Positions 1 to 8,258 of a stretch of DNA of 38,936 nt are shown here, one piece after another. The stretch covers positions 1 through 38,936 of the forward strand of contig JAMIFN010000063.1 in the NCBI GenBank assembly GCA_035906235.1. Reading direction: 5' to 3'. Positions within the stretch are counted from its first letter, which is position 1; each line of letters opens with the position of its first letter. The notes beneath the pieces were generated by a model, which ran no database searches, had not been told where the DNA came from, and worked only from the letters and a program-made list of their open reading frames with translations. Position numbers and translations under genes: made by a program. This stretch comes from JAMIFN01 sp035906235 (lineage in GTDB: Bacteria; Pseudomonadota; Gammaproteobacteria; Burkholderiales; Burkholderiaceae_C).

Positions 1-201
1 CCACAGTTCTACTTCCGCACAACGGATGTGACTGGCGCCATCGAGTTGCCAGAAGGCAAAGAAATGGTCATGCCAGGCGACAATGTGTCGATCAGCGTCA
101 AGTTGATTGCCCCTATCGCCATGGAAGAAGGCCTGCGTTTCGCCATCCGTGAAGGTGGCCGTACTGTAGGTTCTGGCGTTGTTGCCAAAATTACTGCGTA
201 A
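1..201 (+). CDS. tuf: Elongation factor Tu, C-terminal end (partial)
   Basis: Only the last 66 codons and the TAA stop at 199-201 are in the window; the gene begins upstream. The visible part is the end of beta-barrel domain III of EF-Tu, with the family-typical stretches PGDNVSI, GLRFAIREGGRTVG and the ending GSGVVAKITA. EF-Tu is the GTPase that carries aminoacyl-tRNA to the ribosome. Its position directly before tRNA-Trp, secE and nusG matches the tuf copy that precedes secE in proteobacteria (tufB-like). Whether a second tuf exists cannot be seen here. Identity is very secure. Confidence 0.97.
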   Translation, partial: PQFYFRTTDVTGAIELPEGKEMVMPGDNVSISVKLIAPIAMEEGLRFAIREGGRTVGSGVVAKITA

Positions 202-269
202 ATCGCGCAGTTGACAAGTCGCTGGCGCGAACCTGGGTTTTTCTTAAGTTGCGCCAGTTCTGGTTTCAT

Positions 270-345
270 AGGGGTATAGCTCAATTGGCAGAGCGTCGGT
301 CTCCAAAACCGAAGGTTGATGGTTCGATTCCTTCTGCCCCTGCCA
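270..345 (+). tRNA. tRNA-Trp (anticodon CCA)
   Basis: A 76-nt cloverleaf can be folded by hand. The acceptor stem AGGGGTA pairs with TGCCCCT, including one G-T pair. The anticodon stem TCGGT/ACCGA holds loop CTCCAAA with anticodon CCA. The discriminator is G and the 3' CCA is encoded at 343-345. The T-stem GATGG/CCTTC has a T-T opposition at positions 51-63, which is unusual. It sits between tuf and secE, the normal place for this tRNA in betaproteobacteria, and is probably processed from the tuf-secE transcript. Confidence 0.96.
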
Positions 346-377
346 CCTTCCAAGGTGGATTAGCGTATTAAAGCAAC

Positions 378-770
378 ATGGCAAGCACAGCAACCAGCGA
401 TATTCAAACCGTCCGTAGCTCGGCAGACAAAGTCAAAATGACCTTGTCTGCCTTCTTGGTTTTGGCCGGCTGTGTCGCATTTTATTTTTTGCGCAGTCAA
501 GGCGCCTTAGTGCAATGGGGCGTTGTGGTCCTGGCTTTGGCTTTGGCTTTGGGCTTGACTCTGACATCAGACTGGGGCAAAACTTTTATTGCCTTCTGTC
601 ATGATGCTTGGAAAGAGGCGCGCAAAGTCGTTTGGCCACAACCGAAAACAGCCTGGCAACTCACAGGCGTCGTGGTCGCTTTTGTGATCGTGATGTCTTT
701 GTTTTTGATGTTGGTCGATTGGGCTTTGACCCTAGTTGTTTTTCAATGGATTTTGGGCTGGAGTAAGTGA
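378..770 (+). CDS. secE: Preprotein translocase subunit SecE
   Basis: 130 residues, close to the three-helix SecE of E. coli (127 aa). SecE clamps the SecY channel in the inner membrane. Hydrophobic segments lie at about residues 23-38, 45-62 and 97-125. Before the last comes the diagnostic amphipathic stretch around residues 79-95, with EARKVVWPQ. The gene follows tRNA-Trp by 32 bases and its TGA overlaps the nusG ATG by one base (TGATG at 768-772), so the two are translationally linked. No strong Shine-Dalgarno sequence precedes the ATG. Confidence 0.95.
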   Translation: MASTATSDIQTVRSSADKVKMTLSAFLVLAGCVAFYFLRSQGALVQWGVVVLALALALGLTLTSDWGKTFIAFCHDAWKEARKVVWPQPKTAWQLTGVVVAFVIVMSLFLMLVDWALTLVVFQWILGWSK

Positions 771-1426
771 TGACGGATATCGAAAACAGCCAAGAGCCAT
801 CGCAAGCCTTGTTGCCAGAAGGTGCTGCTGAGGCGGCGGCGGAACAAGCTGCTGAAGCTGCGCAAGATGAGGCGTATAAGCCCAGTAAGCCAGAATTCAA
901 ATGGTATGTGGTGCAAACTTATTCCAGCATGGAAAATGCGGTTGAGCGCAGCATCAAAGAACGCGTGATCCGCGGAAATTTGGATGATAAATTTGGCCGC
1001 ATTTTGGTGCCCACTGAAGAAGTGGTCGAAGTCAAAAATGGGGTCAAGCGCACCACCAGTCGCAAGTTTTATCCAGGCTATGTGCTGATCGAAATGGCCA
1101 TGAACGATGAAACTTGGCATTTGGTGAAAGCAACCAATAAAGTTTCCGGCTTCTTGGGTGGCGGCAAAATGCACCATCCTTCAGGCTTGCCTGAGCGCGA
1201 GGTCAAAGAAATCTTTGATCGCATGAATAGTGGCTCTGACAAACCCCGCCATAAAGTAGAGTTTGAAGTGGGTGAAGTTGTGCGTGTCACGGAAGGGCCA
1301 TTTGCCGATTTCAACGGCAATGTGGATGAAGTCAATTACGAGAAGAGCAGAGTGCGTTTGACGGTTTCGATTTTTGGCCGCCCAACGCCTGTCGATTTGG
1401 ACTTTGCGCAAATTGAAAAAACCTAA
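770..1426 (+). CDS. nusG: Transcription termination/antitermination factor NusG
   Basis: 218 residues. NusG binds RNA polymerase and Rho or the ribosome. The NGN domain starts near residue 44 (KWYVVQTYSSMENAVERS) and includes FYPGYVLIEM. A KOW domain follows from about residue 160 (VGEVVRVTEGPFADFNGNV). The first 40 residues are an acidic, alanine-rich extension absent from the 181-aa E. coli protein. The ATG at 770 was chosen because it overlaps the secE stop and has GGAG eight bases upstream. An in-frame GTG at 767 is less likely. A terminator follows, and rplK does not, which is odd for this operon. Confidence 0.96.
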   Translation: MTDIENSQEPSQALLPEGAAEAAAEQAAEAAQDEAYKPSKPEFKWYVVQTYSSMENAVERSIKERVIRGNLDDKFGRILVPTEEVVEVKNGVKRTTSRKFYPGYVLIEMAMNDETWHLVKATNKVSGFLGGGKMHHPSGLPEREVKEIFDRMNSGSDKPRHKVEFEVGEVVRVTEGPFADFNGNVDEVNYEKSRVRLTVSIFGRPTPVDLDFAQIEKT

Positions 1427-1451
1427 AAGCGTGGGCTAATTTGCCCCAAAA

Positions 1452-1486
1452 AACCAGCGTCGAGAGCCTCACGCTGGTTTTTTTTT
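1452..1486 (+). terminator. Rho-independent terminator after nusG
   Basis: A perfect 9-bp stem AACCAGCGT/ACGCTGGTT with a 10-base loop is followed by a run of nine T residues. It closes the tuf-tRNA-secE-nusG unit. Confidence 0.9.
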
Positions 1487-1524
1487 CATCCTTGACCCTC
1501 GGAGATTAGTCCTTGGGGCAGGCT

Positions 1525-1533
1525 TGGTAAAAT
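1525..1533 (+). promoter_or_regulatory. Possible extended -10 promoter of gap
   Basis: TGGTAAAAT fits an extended -10 element (TGn plus TAAAAT at 1528-1533). It would place the transcription start near 1540 and leave a leader of about 30 bases containing the AAGGAAAG ribosome site of gap. No well-spaced -35 is seen. Confidence 0.4.
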
Positions 1534-1571
1534 TCCCCCAATTTGTTTTTAAAACTGAAAAGGAAAGCACG

Positions 1572-2582
1572 ATGACAATTAAAGTCGCAATCAACGGTTA
1601 TGGTCGTATCGGTCGCAATATCTTGCGCGCACATTACGAAGGCGGTAAAAAACACGATATCCAAATCGTAGCAATCAACGATCTGGGCGATGCTGGCATC
1701 AATGCCCACCTGACTCAGTACGATACAGCCCATGGGCGTTTTCCTGGCACCGTGACCGTAGATGGCGATTGCATCGTGGTCAATGGCGACAAAATCAAAG
1801 TGATCGCTGAACGCGACCCCAGCAAAATCAAATGGGGTGAAATGGGCGTGGATGTGGTGCTGGAATGCACAGGTTTTTTCACGACCAAAGCTGCGGCCAG
1901 CAAGCACTTGGAAGGCGGCGCGAAAAAAGTCATCATCTCTGCCCCTGGCGGTAAAGATGTGGATGCGACCATCGTTTACGGCGTGAATCACCAAGTATTG
2001 AAAGCCACGGATACCGTGATTTCGAACGCTTCCTGCACCACTAACTGCTTGGCCCCGCTGGTCAAGCCTTTGAACGACACCATAGGCGTGGAAACAGGCT
2101 TGATGACCACCATCCATGCCTACACCAACGACCAAAAACTCTCGGATGTTTACCATGAAGATGTGCGCCGCGCCCGCGCTGCACCCATGAGCATGATCCC
2201 TACCAAAACTGGCGCTGCGGCTGCCGTAGGCTTGGTGTTGCCTGAGCTCAACGGCAAACTGGATGGCTACGCCATGCGCGTGCCTACCATCAATGTATCT
2301 ATCGTCGATTTGTCTTTCATCGCCAAGCGCGATACCTCAGTTGAGGAAATCAACAAGATTTTGAAAGATGCCAGCAACGGCGCCTTGAAAGGCGTGCTGG
2401 AATACACCGACGCCCCACTGGTGAGCGTGGATTTCAACCACAACCCAGCCTCTTCTACTTATGACGCAACCCTGACCAAAGTCTCGGGCCGCTTGGTCAA
2501 AGTCTCTAGCTGGTACGACAACGAGTGGGGTTTCTCTAACCGCATGCTCGACACCACTGTGGCTTTGATGAACGCCAAGTAA
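1572..2582 (+). CDS. gap: Glyceraldehyde-3-phosphate dehydrogenase
   Basis: 336 residues, the usual GAPDH length. It converts glyceraldehyde 3-phosphate, phosphate and NAD+ to 1,3-bisphosphoglycerate in the cytosol. Visible are the Rossmann start VAINGYGRIGRN, the NDLGD segment typical of NAD-preferring enzymes, the catalytic SNASCTTNC with Cys155, HAYTNDQ, and the end WYDNEWGFSNRM. The ATG at 1572 is preceded by AAGGAAAG; the frame extends upstream to 1524 but that part is not GAPDH-like. It is monocistronic, between the nusG terminator and its own bidirectional terminator. In related bacteria gap often sits next to tkt; here tkt is 10 kb away. Confidence 0.97.
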   Translation: MTIKVAINGYGRIGRNILRAHYEGGKKHDIQIVAINDLGDAGINAHLTQYDTAHGRFPGTVTVDGDCIVVNGDKIKVIAERDPSKIKWGEMGVDVVLECTGFFTTKAAASKHLEGGAKKVIISAPGGKDVDATIVYGVNHQVLKATDTVISNASCTTNCLAPLVKPLNDTIGVETGLMTTIHAYTNDQKLSDVYHEDVRRARAAPMSMIPTKTGAAAAVGLVLPELNGKLDGYAMRVPTINVSIVDLSFIAKRDTSVEEINKILKDASNGALKGVLEYTDAPLVSVDFNHNPASSTYDATLTKVSGRLVKVSSWYDNEWGFSNRMLDTTVALMNAK

Positions 2583-2610
2583 GCAGCTGAATTTTCAACT
2601 GGCTTAGTCA

Positions 2611-2636
2611 AAAAACGCCCTCTGGGGCGTTTTTTG
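2611..2636. terminator. Bidirectional terminator between gap and nadA
   Basis: The hairpin AACGCCC/GGGGCGTT is flanked by A6 on the left and T6 on the right, so it can stop transcripts from gap (plus) and from ffh-nadA (minus). Confidence 0.85.
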
Positions 2637-2644
2637 TTGGGTTT

Positions 2645-2698
2645 TTACTGTTTTAAGCCGTAAAAGCTGCCTGATAAGCTATTTATTTAATAGCAAAT
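2645..2698 (-). repeat. Dispersed hairpin repeat, copy 1 (gap-nadA)
   Basis: Read on the minus strand it contains GCTATTAAATAAATAGCTTA, then TCAGGCAGCTTTTACGGC and TTAAAACAG. It is a diverged member of the roughly 60-bp family whose core is AGCTGCTCAGGCAGGTTTTT. It lies between two convergent genes just beyond their terminator. Confidence 0.7.
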
Positions 2699-2704
2699 TG
2701 GCAT

Positions 2705-3829
2705 TCAGGCCGCGCCAAAGTGTGGCACCAGGCTGCCTGGTAACTGCCCGGCCTTGATGGCGGCGGTAAAGGCCAGCATACGGTCGATGGGCAGGCGAGC
2801 GCGATCAATGATGGCGTTGTTCACGCTGATGGCATTGCTACCGCGCTCTAGTACTTGCGCGACGCCTTCTAGGCCGTTCATGGCCATCCAGGGGCAGTTG
2901 GCGCAGCTTTTGCAGGTGGCGCTATTGCCAGCGGTGGGGGCAGGGTAAAAAATCTTACCCGGGTTGAGCGTGCGCAGTTTATGCATCATGCCTTGGTCGG
3001 TGGCGACGATGAATTCGGTGGCATCCAACTCTTTGGCAGCCTTCAAAATGGCCGAGGTCGAACCCACGGCATCGGCCAAAGCCACAACCGAGGCCGGGCT
3101 TTCTGGATGCACCAACACCTTGGCGTCTGGGTACTGCGCCTTCATCAGCTCCAGCTCCACCGCTTTAAATTCATCGTGCACGATGCAATTGCCCTGCCAC
3201 AGCAGCATATCGGCGCCGGTTTCGCGCTGGATGTAATCGCCCAAATGGCGATCGGGTGCCCACAAAATCTTGTGGCCTTTATCTTTGAGCGCACGCACGA
3301 TGTCCAGGGCGCAGCTCGAGGTGACAACCCAATCAGCGCGGGCTTTGACGGCGGCGCTGGTGTTGGCATAGACCACCACGGTGCGGTCAGGGTGTTGATC
3401 GCAAAAGGCCGAAAATTCATCAGCGGGGCAGCCCAAATCTAAGGAGCAAGTGGCATCCAAATCGGGCATGAGGACGGTTTTTTCGGGCGAGAGAATTTTG
3501 GCCGTCTCCCCCATAAAACGCACGCCGCTGACGACCAAGGTCTGCGCCGCATGATCGCGCCCAAAGCGCGCCATCTCTAGGCTATCGCTGACGATGCCGC
3601 CCGTTTCTTCGGCCAAGTCTTGCAAGTCTGGGTGCACATAGTAGTGCGACACCATGACGGCGTTTTTCTCGCGCAGCAAGCCTTTGATTTTTTCTTTCAA
3701 AGCCAGGCGCTCGCCTGTGCTCAACTCGCGTGGCACTTTGGCCCAGGCGTATTGGGTCGAGCACACGCCGCCAGCTTGTGCATCTGGCATATCGTATTCA
3801 ATGGCCACACTGGGGATGCTGGCGCTCAT
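2705..3829 (-). CDS. nadA: Quinolinate synthase NadA
   Basis: 374 residues. NadA condenses iminoaspartate with dihydroxyacetone phosphate to quinolinate for NAD synthesis, using an oxygen-sensitive [4Fe-4S] cluster. The three expected cluster ligands are visible: Cys128 (DATCSLDLGC), Cys215 (QGNCIVHDE) and Cys312 in the CKSCANCPWMAMN motif. Their spacing of 87 and 97 residues equals that in E. coli NadA. Also visible are SHYYVHPDLQDLAE and the HPESPASVV motif. GAAGGAAAG precedes the ATG. It lies 35 bases downstream of ffh on the same strand and is probably co-transcribed. nadB and nadC are not in the window. Confidence 0.96.
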   Translation of the reverse strand: MSASIPSVAIEYDMPDAQAGGVCSTQYAWAKVPRELSTGERLALKEKIKGLLREKNAVMVSHYYVHPDLQDLAEETGGIVSDSLEMARFGRDHAAQTLVVSGVRFMGETAKILSPEKTVLMPDLDATCSLDLGCPADEFSAFCDQHPDRTVVVYANTSAAVKARADWVVTSSCALDIVRALKDKGHKILWAPDRHLGDYIQRETGADMLLWQGNCIVHDEFKAVELELMKAQYPDAKVLVHPESPASVVALADAVGSTSAILKAAKELDATEFIVATDQGMMHKLRTLNPGKIFYPAPTAGNSATCKSCANCPWMAMNGLEGVAQVLERGSNAISVNNAIIDRARLPIDRMLAFTAAIKAGQLPGSLVPHFGAA

Positions 3830-3864
3830 GGGGCTTTCCTTCTCAAGGTGTAAGCAGGGACAGT

Positions 3865-5289
3865 TTAAAACGGCATGCCGGGCAATTTGCCACCGCCGCT
3901 GCCCAGCATGTTTTTCATGCCCTTCATGCCGCCCATGCGTTTCATCATTTTCATCAGGCCGCCGCCTGAGAGTTGCTTCATCATTTGCTGCATTTGTTCA
4001 AATTCAGACAGCAGTTTATTGACCTCGTACACCGCCACACCGCTACCGGTGGCGATGCGTTTTTTGCGCGTGGCTTTGATGATGGCGGGGTTGCTGCGCT
4101 CGTGTCGAGTCATGCTTTGGATGATGCCTTTTTTGCGGCGCATATCGCGCTCGGCCTTGTCTAAATCAACCTGTTTGGCTTTATTGGCCAATTGCGTGGG
4201 CATTTTGTCCATCAGGCTCGACAGGCCCCCCATGCCTTGCATTTGCTCCAGCTGCGCCAAAAAGTCGTTCAAATCAAAGCCTTCGCCTTTTTTGACTTTG
4301 TTGGCCAGCTTTTCAGCTGCCTGCAAATCAACATTGGCGGTGACCTGTTCGACCAAGGCCAGGATATCGCCCATGCCCAAAATGCGGCCGGCGTGACGCT
4401 CGGCATCAAAGGCTTCGAGGCCATCGATTTTTTCGCTGATACCCGCAAACTTGATGGGCACGCCCGTGATCTGGCGCACCGATAGCGCCGCACCGCCGCG
4501 CGAATCGCCATCGGTTTTCGTCAGCACAATGCCGGTCAGAGGCAGCGCCTCTTTAAAAGCCTTGGCGGTATTGACCGCGTCTTGCCCCTGCATGGCATCA
4601 ACCACAAACAGGGTTTCCACAGGCTTGAGCGCAGCGTGCAGTGTTTTGATCTCCTGCATCAAAATTTCATCAATCGCCAAGCGCCCAGCGGTATCGACCA
4701 GCAACACATCAAAGTGGTGTTTGCGGGCGTAATCGAGGGCGGCGGTGGCAATGTCTAGGGGTTTTTGTTCGGCGCTAGAGGGAAACCATTCAGCCCCGGC
4801 CTGCGCGGTCACGGTTTTGAGCTGCTCGATGGCCGCTGGGCGGTAAATGTCGCCCGATACCGTCAGCACTTTTTTCTTGCGCTTTTGGATCAGGTATTTG
4901 GCCAGCTTGGCCGTGGTGGTGGTTTTGCCTGCGCCTTGCAAGCCCGCCATCAAAATCACGGCTGGCGGTTGCGTGGCCAAATTGATATCGGGCGGAGGCA
5001 GGGCTTTGCCCTGCTCATCAAGCCCGGCCATGGTGGCGACCAGCTCTTTTTGCACGATACCGACCAGGGCTTGACCAGGCTTGAGCGAGCCTATGACATC
5101 TTGCCCCATGGCTTTGTCTTTGGCGCGCGCCATGAAGTCGCGCACCACGGGCAGGGCGACATCAGCCTCTAGCAAGGCCATGCGCACTTCGCGCAGCATG
5201 TCCTGCACATTCGATTCGGTGATGCGCGCTTGCCCACTGATGTTTTTGACAAGGAGGGAGAGTTTTTCGGTCAGGGCGGAAGTAGCCAT
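3865..5289 (-). CDS. ffh: Signal recognition particle protein Ffh
   Basis: 474 residues (E. coli 453). Ffh binds 4.5S RNA and signal sequences and docks with FtsY for co-translational membrane targeting. The N domain begins MATSALTEKLSLLVKNISGQ. The G domain has G1 GLQGAGKTTTTAKLA (about 116-130), DTAGR and TKTDGDSRGG. The C-terminal M domain is methionine rich, with FEQMQQMMKQLSGGGLMKMM, and ends with a Gly-Met tail, PGMPF. It is divergent from the ypjD-like gene, an arrangement also found in E. coli and many other proteobacteria. Confidence 0.97.
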   Translation of the reverse strand: MATSALTEKLSLLVKNISGQARITESNVQDMLREVRMALLEADVALPVVRDFMARAKDKAMGQDVIGSLKPGQALVGIVQKELVATMAGLDEQGKALPPPDINLATQPPAVILMAGLQGAGKTTTTAKLAKYLIQKRKKKVLTVSGDIYRPAAIEQLKTVTAQAGAEWFPSSAEQKPLDIATAALDYARKHHFDVLLVDTAGRLAIDEILMQEIKTLHAALKPVETLFVVDAMQGQDAVNTAKAFKEALPLTGIVLTKTDGDSRGGAALSVRQITGVPIKFAGISEKIDGLEAFDAERHAGRILGMGDILALVEQVTANVDLQAAEKLANKVKKGEGFDLNDFLAQLEQMQGMGGLSSLMDKMPTQLANKAKQVDLDKAERDMRRKKGIIQSMTRHERSNPAIIKATRKKRIATGSGVAVYEVNKLLSEFEQMQQMMKQLSGGGLMKMMKRMGGMKGMKNMLGSGGGKLPGMPF

Positions 5290-5348
5290 ATCGCAGGAAG
5301 GGGTCGCAAGGGGGATTTTGAAAGGCAGGCGCGTGGCGCGCTTCCTAT

Positions 5349-5354
5349 TACACT
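5349..5354 (+). promoter_or_regulatory. -10-like box 6 bases before the ypjD-like start
   Basis: TACACT ends six bases before the ATG at 5361, in the 71-base gap divergent from ffh. If used, the mRNA would be almost leaderless. The AGGCGG between them is too close to the ATG for a normal ribosome site. Confidence 0.3.
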
Positions 5355-5360
5355 AGGCGG

Positions 5361-6161
5361 ATGGCCATTGTATCTGCCCACATGATTTTGAGTGTGCTCG
5401 CCGCCCTGCTTTACGGGGTGCTGGCGTGGCGCGCATCGCTGCTCAGCGCTGCGGGCGCGCGCCGTCTATTGCTAGCCGTAGCTGCCGTGCACGCAGGGGG
5501 CTTGATCACGGGCTTTTTTGTGCCGCCACCAGCCTTTGGCTTCGCGCCTGCGGTGTCGGTTTCGGCTTGGTTGGTGCTCGTGGTGTATTTATTAGAAAGC
5601 CGCGCCTTGCCGCAACTGCGCGCACGCGGTTTTTTGGCCTTGGTGGGTATGGTCGCGGTGGTCTTGCCGTTGATTTTTCCGGGGCGGGCGTTGCCACCTG
5701 AGCAAAGCGCCTGGATGGGCATCCATATTGCCCTGGGCATGGCCTCTTACGCCCTATTCGCCTGTGCGGTGTTGCATGCCTGGTTGGTCACGCGTGCCGA
5801 GGCTGCCCTGCGTCAGCCTGGCAGCGACAGCTTGCTAACGGGTAATTTGCCCGTGCTGACGCTCGAACGCCTGATGTTGGGTTTTGTGCTGGCTGGCTGG
5901 CTGGCGCTGACGGCTACTTTGGCGGCTGGCCTGTTTTTTGATGAGCAAATTTACGGCGCGGCCATGCCTTTCCAGTGGACGCATAAAGTGGTTTTTGCTT
6001 GGCTGGCCTGGTTGATTTTTGTCTTGTTGCTTTTGGGGCGCTGGCGCTTGGGCTGGCGCGGGCGTAAGGCTGTGCATATGGTCTATGCGGGCGGCGCGTT
6101 TTTGCTGTTGTCGTATATCGGCTCGCGTTTCGTGCTTGAAGTTTTGCTACACCGCCTATAA
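5361..6161 (+). CDS. YpjD/CcsA-like cytochrome c assembly family membrane protein
   Basis: 266 residues, almost entirely hydrophobic with about eight predicted membrane helices. The arrangement resembles the cytochrome-c-assembly (CcmC/CcsA) fold family: a conserved MGIHIALGMASYALFACAVLHAW-like helix with a histidine near residue 120, and HKVVFAWLAWLIF near residue 212. The adjacency to ffh is the hallmark of the YpjD subgroup, so I infer that subgroup and not a true heme-handling CcsA. Its biochemical role is unsettled. A second ATG lies at 5382. The following small gene starts nine bases after the stop, suggesting an operon. Confidence 0.75.
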   Translation: MAIVSAHMILSVLAALLYGVLAWRASLLSAAGARRLLLAVAAVHAGGLITGFFVPPPAFGFAPAVSVSAWLVLVVYLLESRALPQLRARGFLALVGMVAVVLPLIFPGRALPPEQSAWMGIHIALGMASYALFACAVLHAWLVTRAEAALRQPGSDSLLTGNLPVLTLERLMLGFVLAGWLALTATLAAGLFFDEQIYGAAMPFQWTHKVVFAWLAWLIFVLLLLGRWRLGWRGRKAVHMVYAGGAFLLLSYIGSRFVLEVLLHRL

Positions 6162-6170
6162 CTAGCGCCC

Positions 6171-6488
6171 ATGTTGAAATTCCTCCTCGTTTTGTTCGTG
6201 ATTTGGGTCTTGGCGCGTTTGGCCAAGCGTTGGCTATTGGCTAAAGCGCTGCGCATGCAGCAAAGCATGGCCGAACAGTTGCACGCGCAAATGCGCAGCC
6301 AAATGGGCAGCCAAATGGGCGCTGGCTTGGATGATGGCGCTTCAGCGCCAGAGGCACGCGGCAGCAGCGGTGCCGAGCGCATGGTGGCGTGCGCCCACTG
6401 TGGCCTGCATTTTCCGCAAAGCGAAGCGGTCGCCAATAAGGGACAGCTGTATTGCTGCGCTGATCACGCCCAGCAACATGCCGCATAG
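6171..6488 (+). CDS. PP0621-family small membrane-anchored zinc-ribbon-like protein
   Basis: 105 residues. An N-terminal hydrophobic helix (about 2-20) is followed by a Met/Gln-rich charged linker with a near-repeat, MRSQMGSQMG. The C-terminal knot has CAHCGLHFP, then YCCADH, which looks like a Cys/His zinc site. This arrangement fits the PP0621 family of unknown function, often found just before pilS in betaproteobacteria. Its last 11 bases overlap the pilS start. No function should be assigned beyond probable metal binding and membrane attachment. Confidence 0.75.
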   Translation: MLKFLLVLFVIWVLARLAKRWLLAKALRMQQSMAEQLHAQMRSQMGSQMGAGLDDGASAPEARGSSGAERMVACAHCGLHFPQSEAVANKGQLYCCADHAQQHAA

Positions 6489-8217
6489 AAAAGCCAAGCA
6501 CAAGCGCTTTGCGGCGGGGGCTAGCCCCTTGGTGCGCGAGTTGCTGCCAGAGGCCAATGAGAAACCCTATGAACGCATTTGGCTGGGTTTTCTCACCACA
6601 CGCATCGTTGTTGGCCTACTTTTAACCTTAGCCTTTGGTTTGCAGGTGCTGCTTGGTCGGCAAATGCTGGGGCTGGCGCAGTACGCGAGTTTTTGGCTTT
6701 CAGTAGGGTATTTGCTCGCGGCCATTGCTGCACGGGCGCTGATTGGTAAAACGGCCTTGCAAACGGCGGTATTGCGGGGTTTTAGCCTGAGCTGGGCCAT
6801 TGTGATTGGCATTGATTTGCTGGTTTTTAGCGCACTGCATGTGATACACAGCGAAGGCATGAATATGTTGCCGCTGTTGTTGTTGCCGGTGCTAGAGGCA
6901 GCTATCCTCGGCTCACTGTTACTGGCTTTGGGTACGGCCGCCTTGGTCACCATTTCGCTCTTATTTAGTGCTTGGGTGCTGAATTTGCGCGATATCGATA
7001 GCAGTTTGTTTTTGCAGGCGGCTGGCTCGGGCATCGTATTTTTTATCTTCGCTTATTTGGCCAACCAACTGGCCAGTCGCCTAGAGCGCGAAGAACAAAC
7101 CAACCGCCAAGTGCAGAGTTTGGCACGGACGCAGGCACAGGTTAATCAGCTGATTATTGACGCTATGCCCAGCGGCATTGTGGTGGTGGGGCGCGAGGCG
7201 CAAATTTTTGGCTCCAATCCTGCGGCGCGGACTTTATTGGGTTTGCCCGAGAGCATCAACCGTAGCCCTGGCGTGCAGCTATTGCCGAGTCTGGCTTTGC
7301 GCGAGCTGGTGGCTGCCAGTTTCACCGATGGCCAGGCGCACGAGCGCGAAGTGGTGCTGCGCCAGTCCGCAGGCGATTTTTTGCTCAAAGCGCGGGCGCA
7401 AATCACCGATCACGATTACGAAAGCGCCACCGGGCTGGTTCTTGGCGTGCTGTTTTTGCAAGATCTGCGCGAAGAACAAGCCAAGGCGCGCACGGAAAAG
7501 CTGCTGTCCATGGGGCGGATGTCGGCGGCGGTGGCACACGAAATCCGCAACCCACTAGCAGCCATTGCCCAAGCCAATGCGCTCTTGGCTGAAGAGCTGA
7601 ACGAGCCTACGCCCAAACGCTTGTCAAAAATGATTCGCGACAACGCAGCCCGTCTGGGGCGCATCGTTGATGAAGTACTGGATGTGGCGCGGGTGCAAGA
7701 GTCCGCTGCGGGGCAATCGCAGGTGCTGGCGCTGGCGCCCCTGCTGCAGCGCATTGCAGCCGATTGGTGGCTGCAACACCCTGTAGGTGATCGTCTGGCG
7801 CTGGAAATGTCGGCCGACTACAGCGGCTTGAATGCCTGGTTTGATGCCGATCATCTGCGCCGCATCATCATCAATTTGCTCGATAACGCCCTGCGTTACG
7901 CCAGCGATCGGCCCGGTGCCATCGTGCTGCGGCTGCGCCAGCTCGACGAGGTCTGGCAAGAAATCAGTGTCTGGAGCGATGGCCAACCCCTGGAAGAAAG
8001 CCTGCAAAAGCATTTGTTCGAACCCTTTTTCTCGTCTGAGAGCCGCTCTAGCGGGCTAGGGCTGTATATCTGTCGCCAATTGTGCGAACGCCACGAGGCG
8101 CAAATCAGCTACCGCCTGGACGAGCGCCATGGCCAAAACGGCAACGCCTTTGTGCTCTATGTGCGCGCGGATTTCAGCGGGCAGGCGGCCACGGGTTTTG
8201 ATTCCACCCTGCTTTAG
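6478..8217 (+). CDS. pilS: Type IV pilus sensor histidine kinase PilS
   Basis: 579 residues from the ATG at 6478, which overlaps the previous gene. The frame is open further upstream to 6331, but that part is a shadow of the preceding gene. PilS senses pilin level in the inner membrane and phosphorylates PilR. Six hydrophobic helices occupy about residues 35-200, followed by a PAS-like domain (INQLIIDAMPSGIVVVG). The HisKA box AAVAHEIRNPLAAIAQ has phospho-acceptor His354. The ATPase has N box NLLDNALRYAS, and SSGLGLYICRQL as the G2 box. The direct neighbour pilR confirms the assignment. Confidence 0.92.
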   Translation: MPHRKAKHKRFAAGASPLVRELLPEANEKPYERIWLGFLTTRIVVGLLLTLAFGLQVLLGRQMLGLAQYASFWLSVGYLLAAIAARALIGKTALQTAVLRGFSLSWAIVIGIDLLVFSALHVIHSEGMNMLPLLLLPVLEAAILGSLLLALGTAALVTISLLFSAWVLNLRDIDSSLFLQAAGSGIVFFIFAYLANQLASRLEREEQTNRQVQSLARTQAQVNQLIIDAMPSGIVVVGREAQIFGSNPAARTLLGLPESINRSPGVQLLPSLALRELVAASFTDGQAHEREVVLRQSAGDFLLKARAQITDHDYESATGLVLGVLFLQDLREEQAKARTEKLLSMGRMSAAVAHEIRNPLAAIAQANALLAEELNEPTPKRLSKMIRDNAARLGRIVDEVLDVARVQESAAGQSQVLALAPLLQRIAADWWLQHPVGDRLALEMSADYSGLNAWFDADHLRRIIINLLDNALRYASDRPGAIVLRLRQLDEVWQEISVWSDGQPLEESLQKHLFEPFFSSESRSSGLGLYICRQLCERHEAQISYRLDERHGQNGNAFVLYVRADFSGQAATGFDSTLL

Positions 8218-8258
8218 CAACGATTTCCGCGCTGCTTTTGGCGCACAATGGCAGGCTT

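Noticed and set aside
767..769. GTG start for nusG
   Set aside because: The ATG at 770 has better spacing to GGAG and overlaps the secE stop in the usual TGATG way.
1506..2156. 216-residue minus-strand open frame opposite gap
   Set aside because: Antisense shadow of GAPDH; it also spans the gap promoter region.
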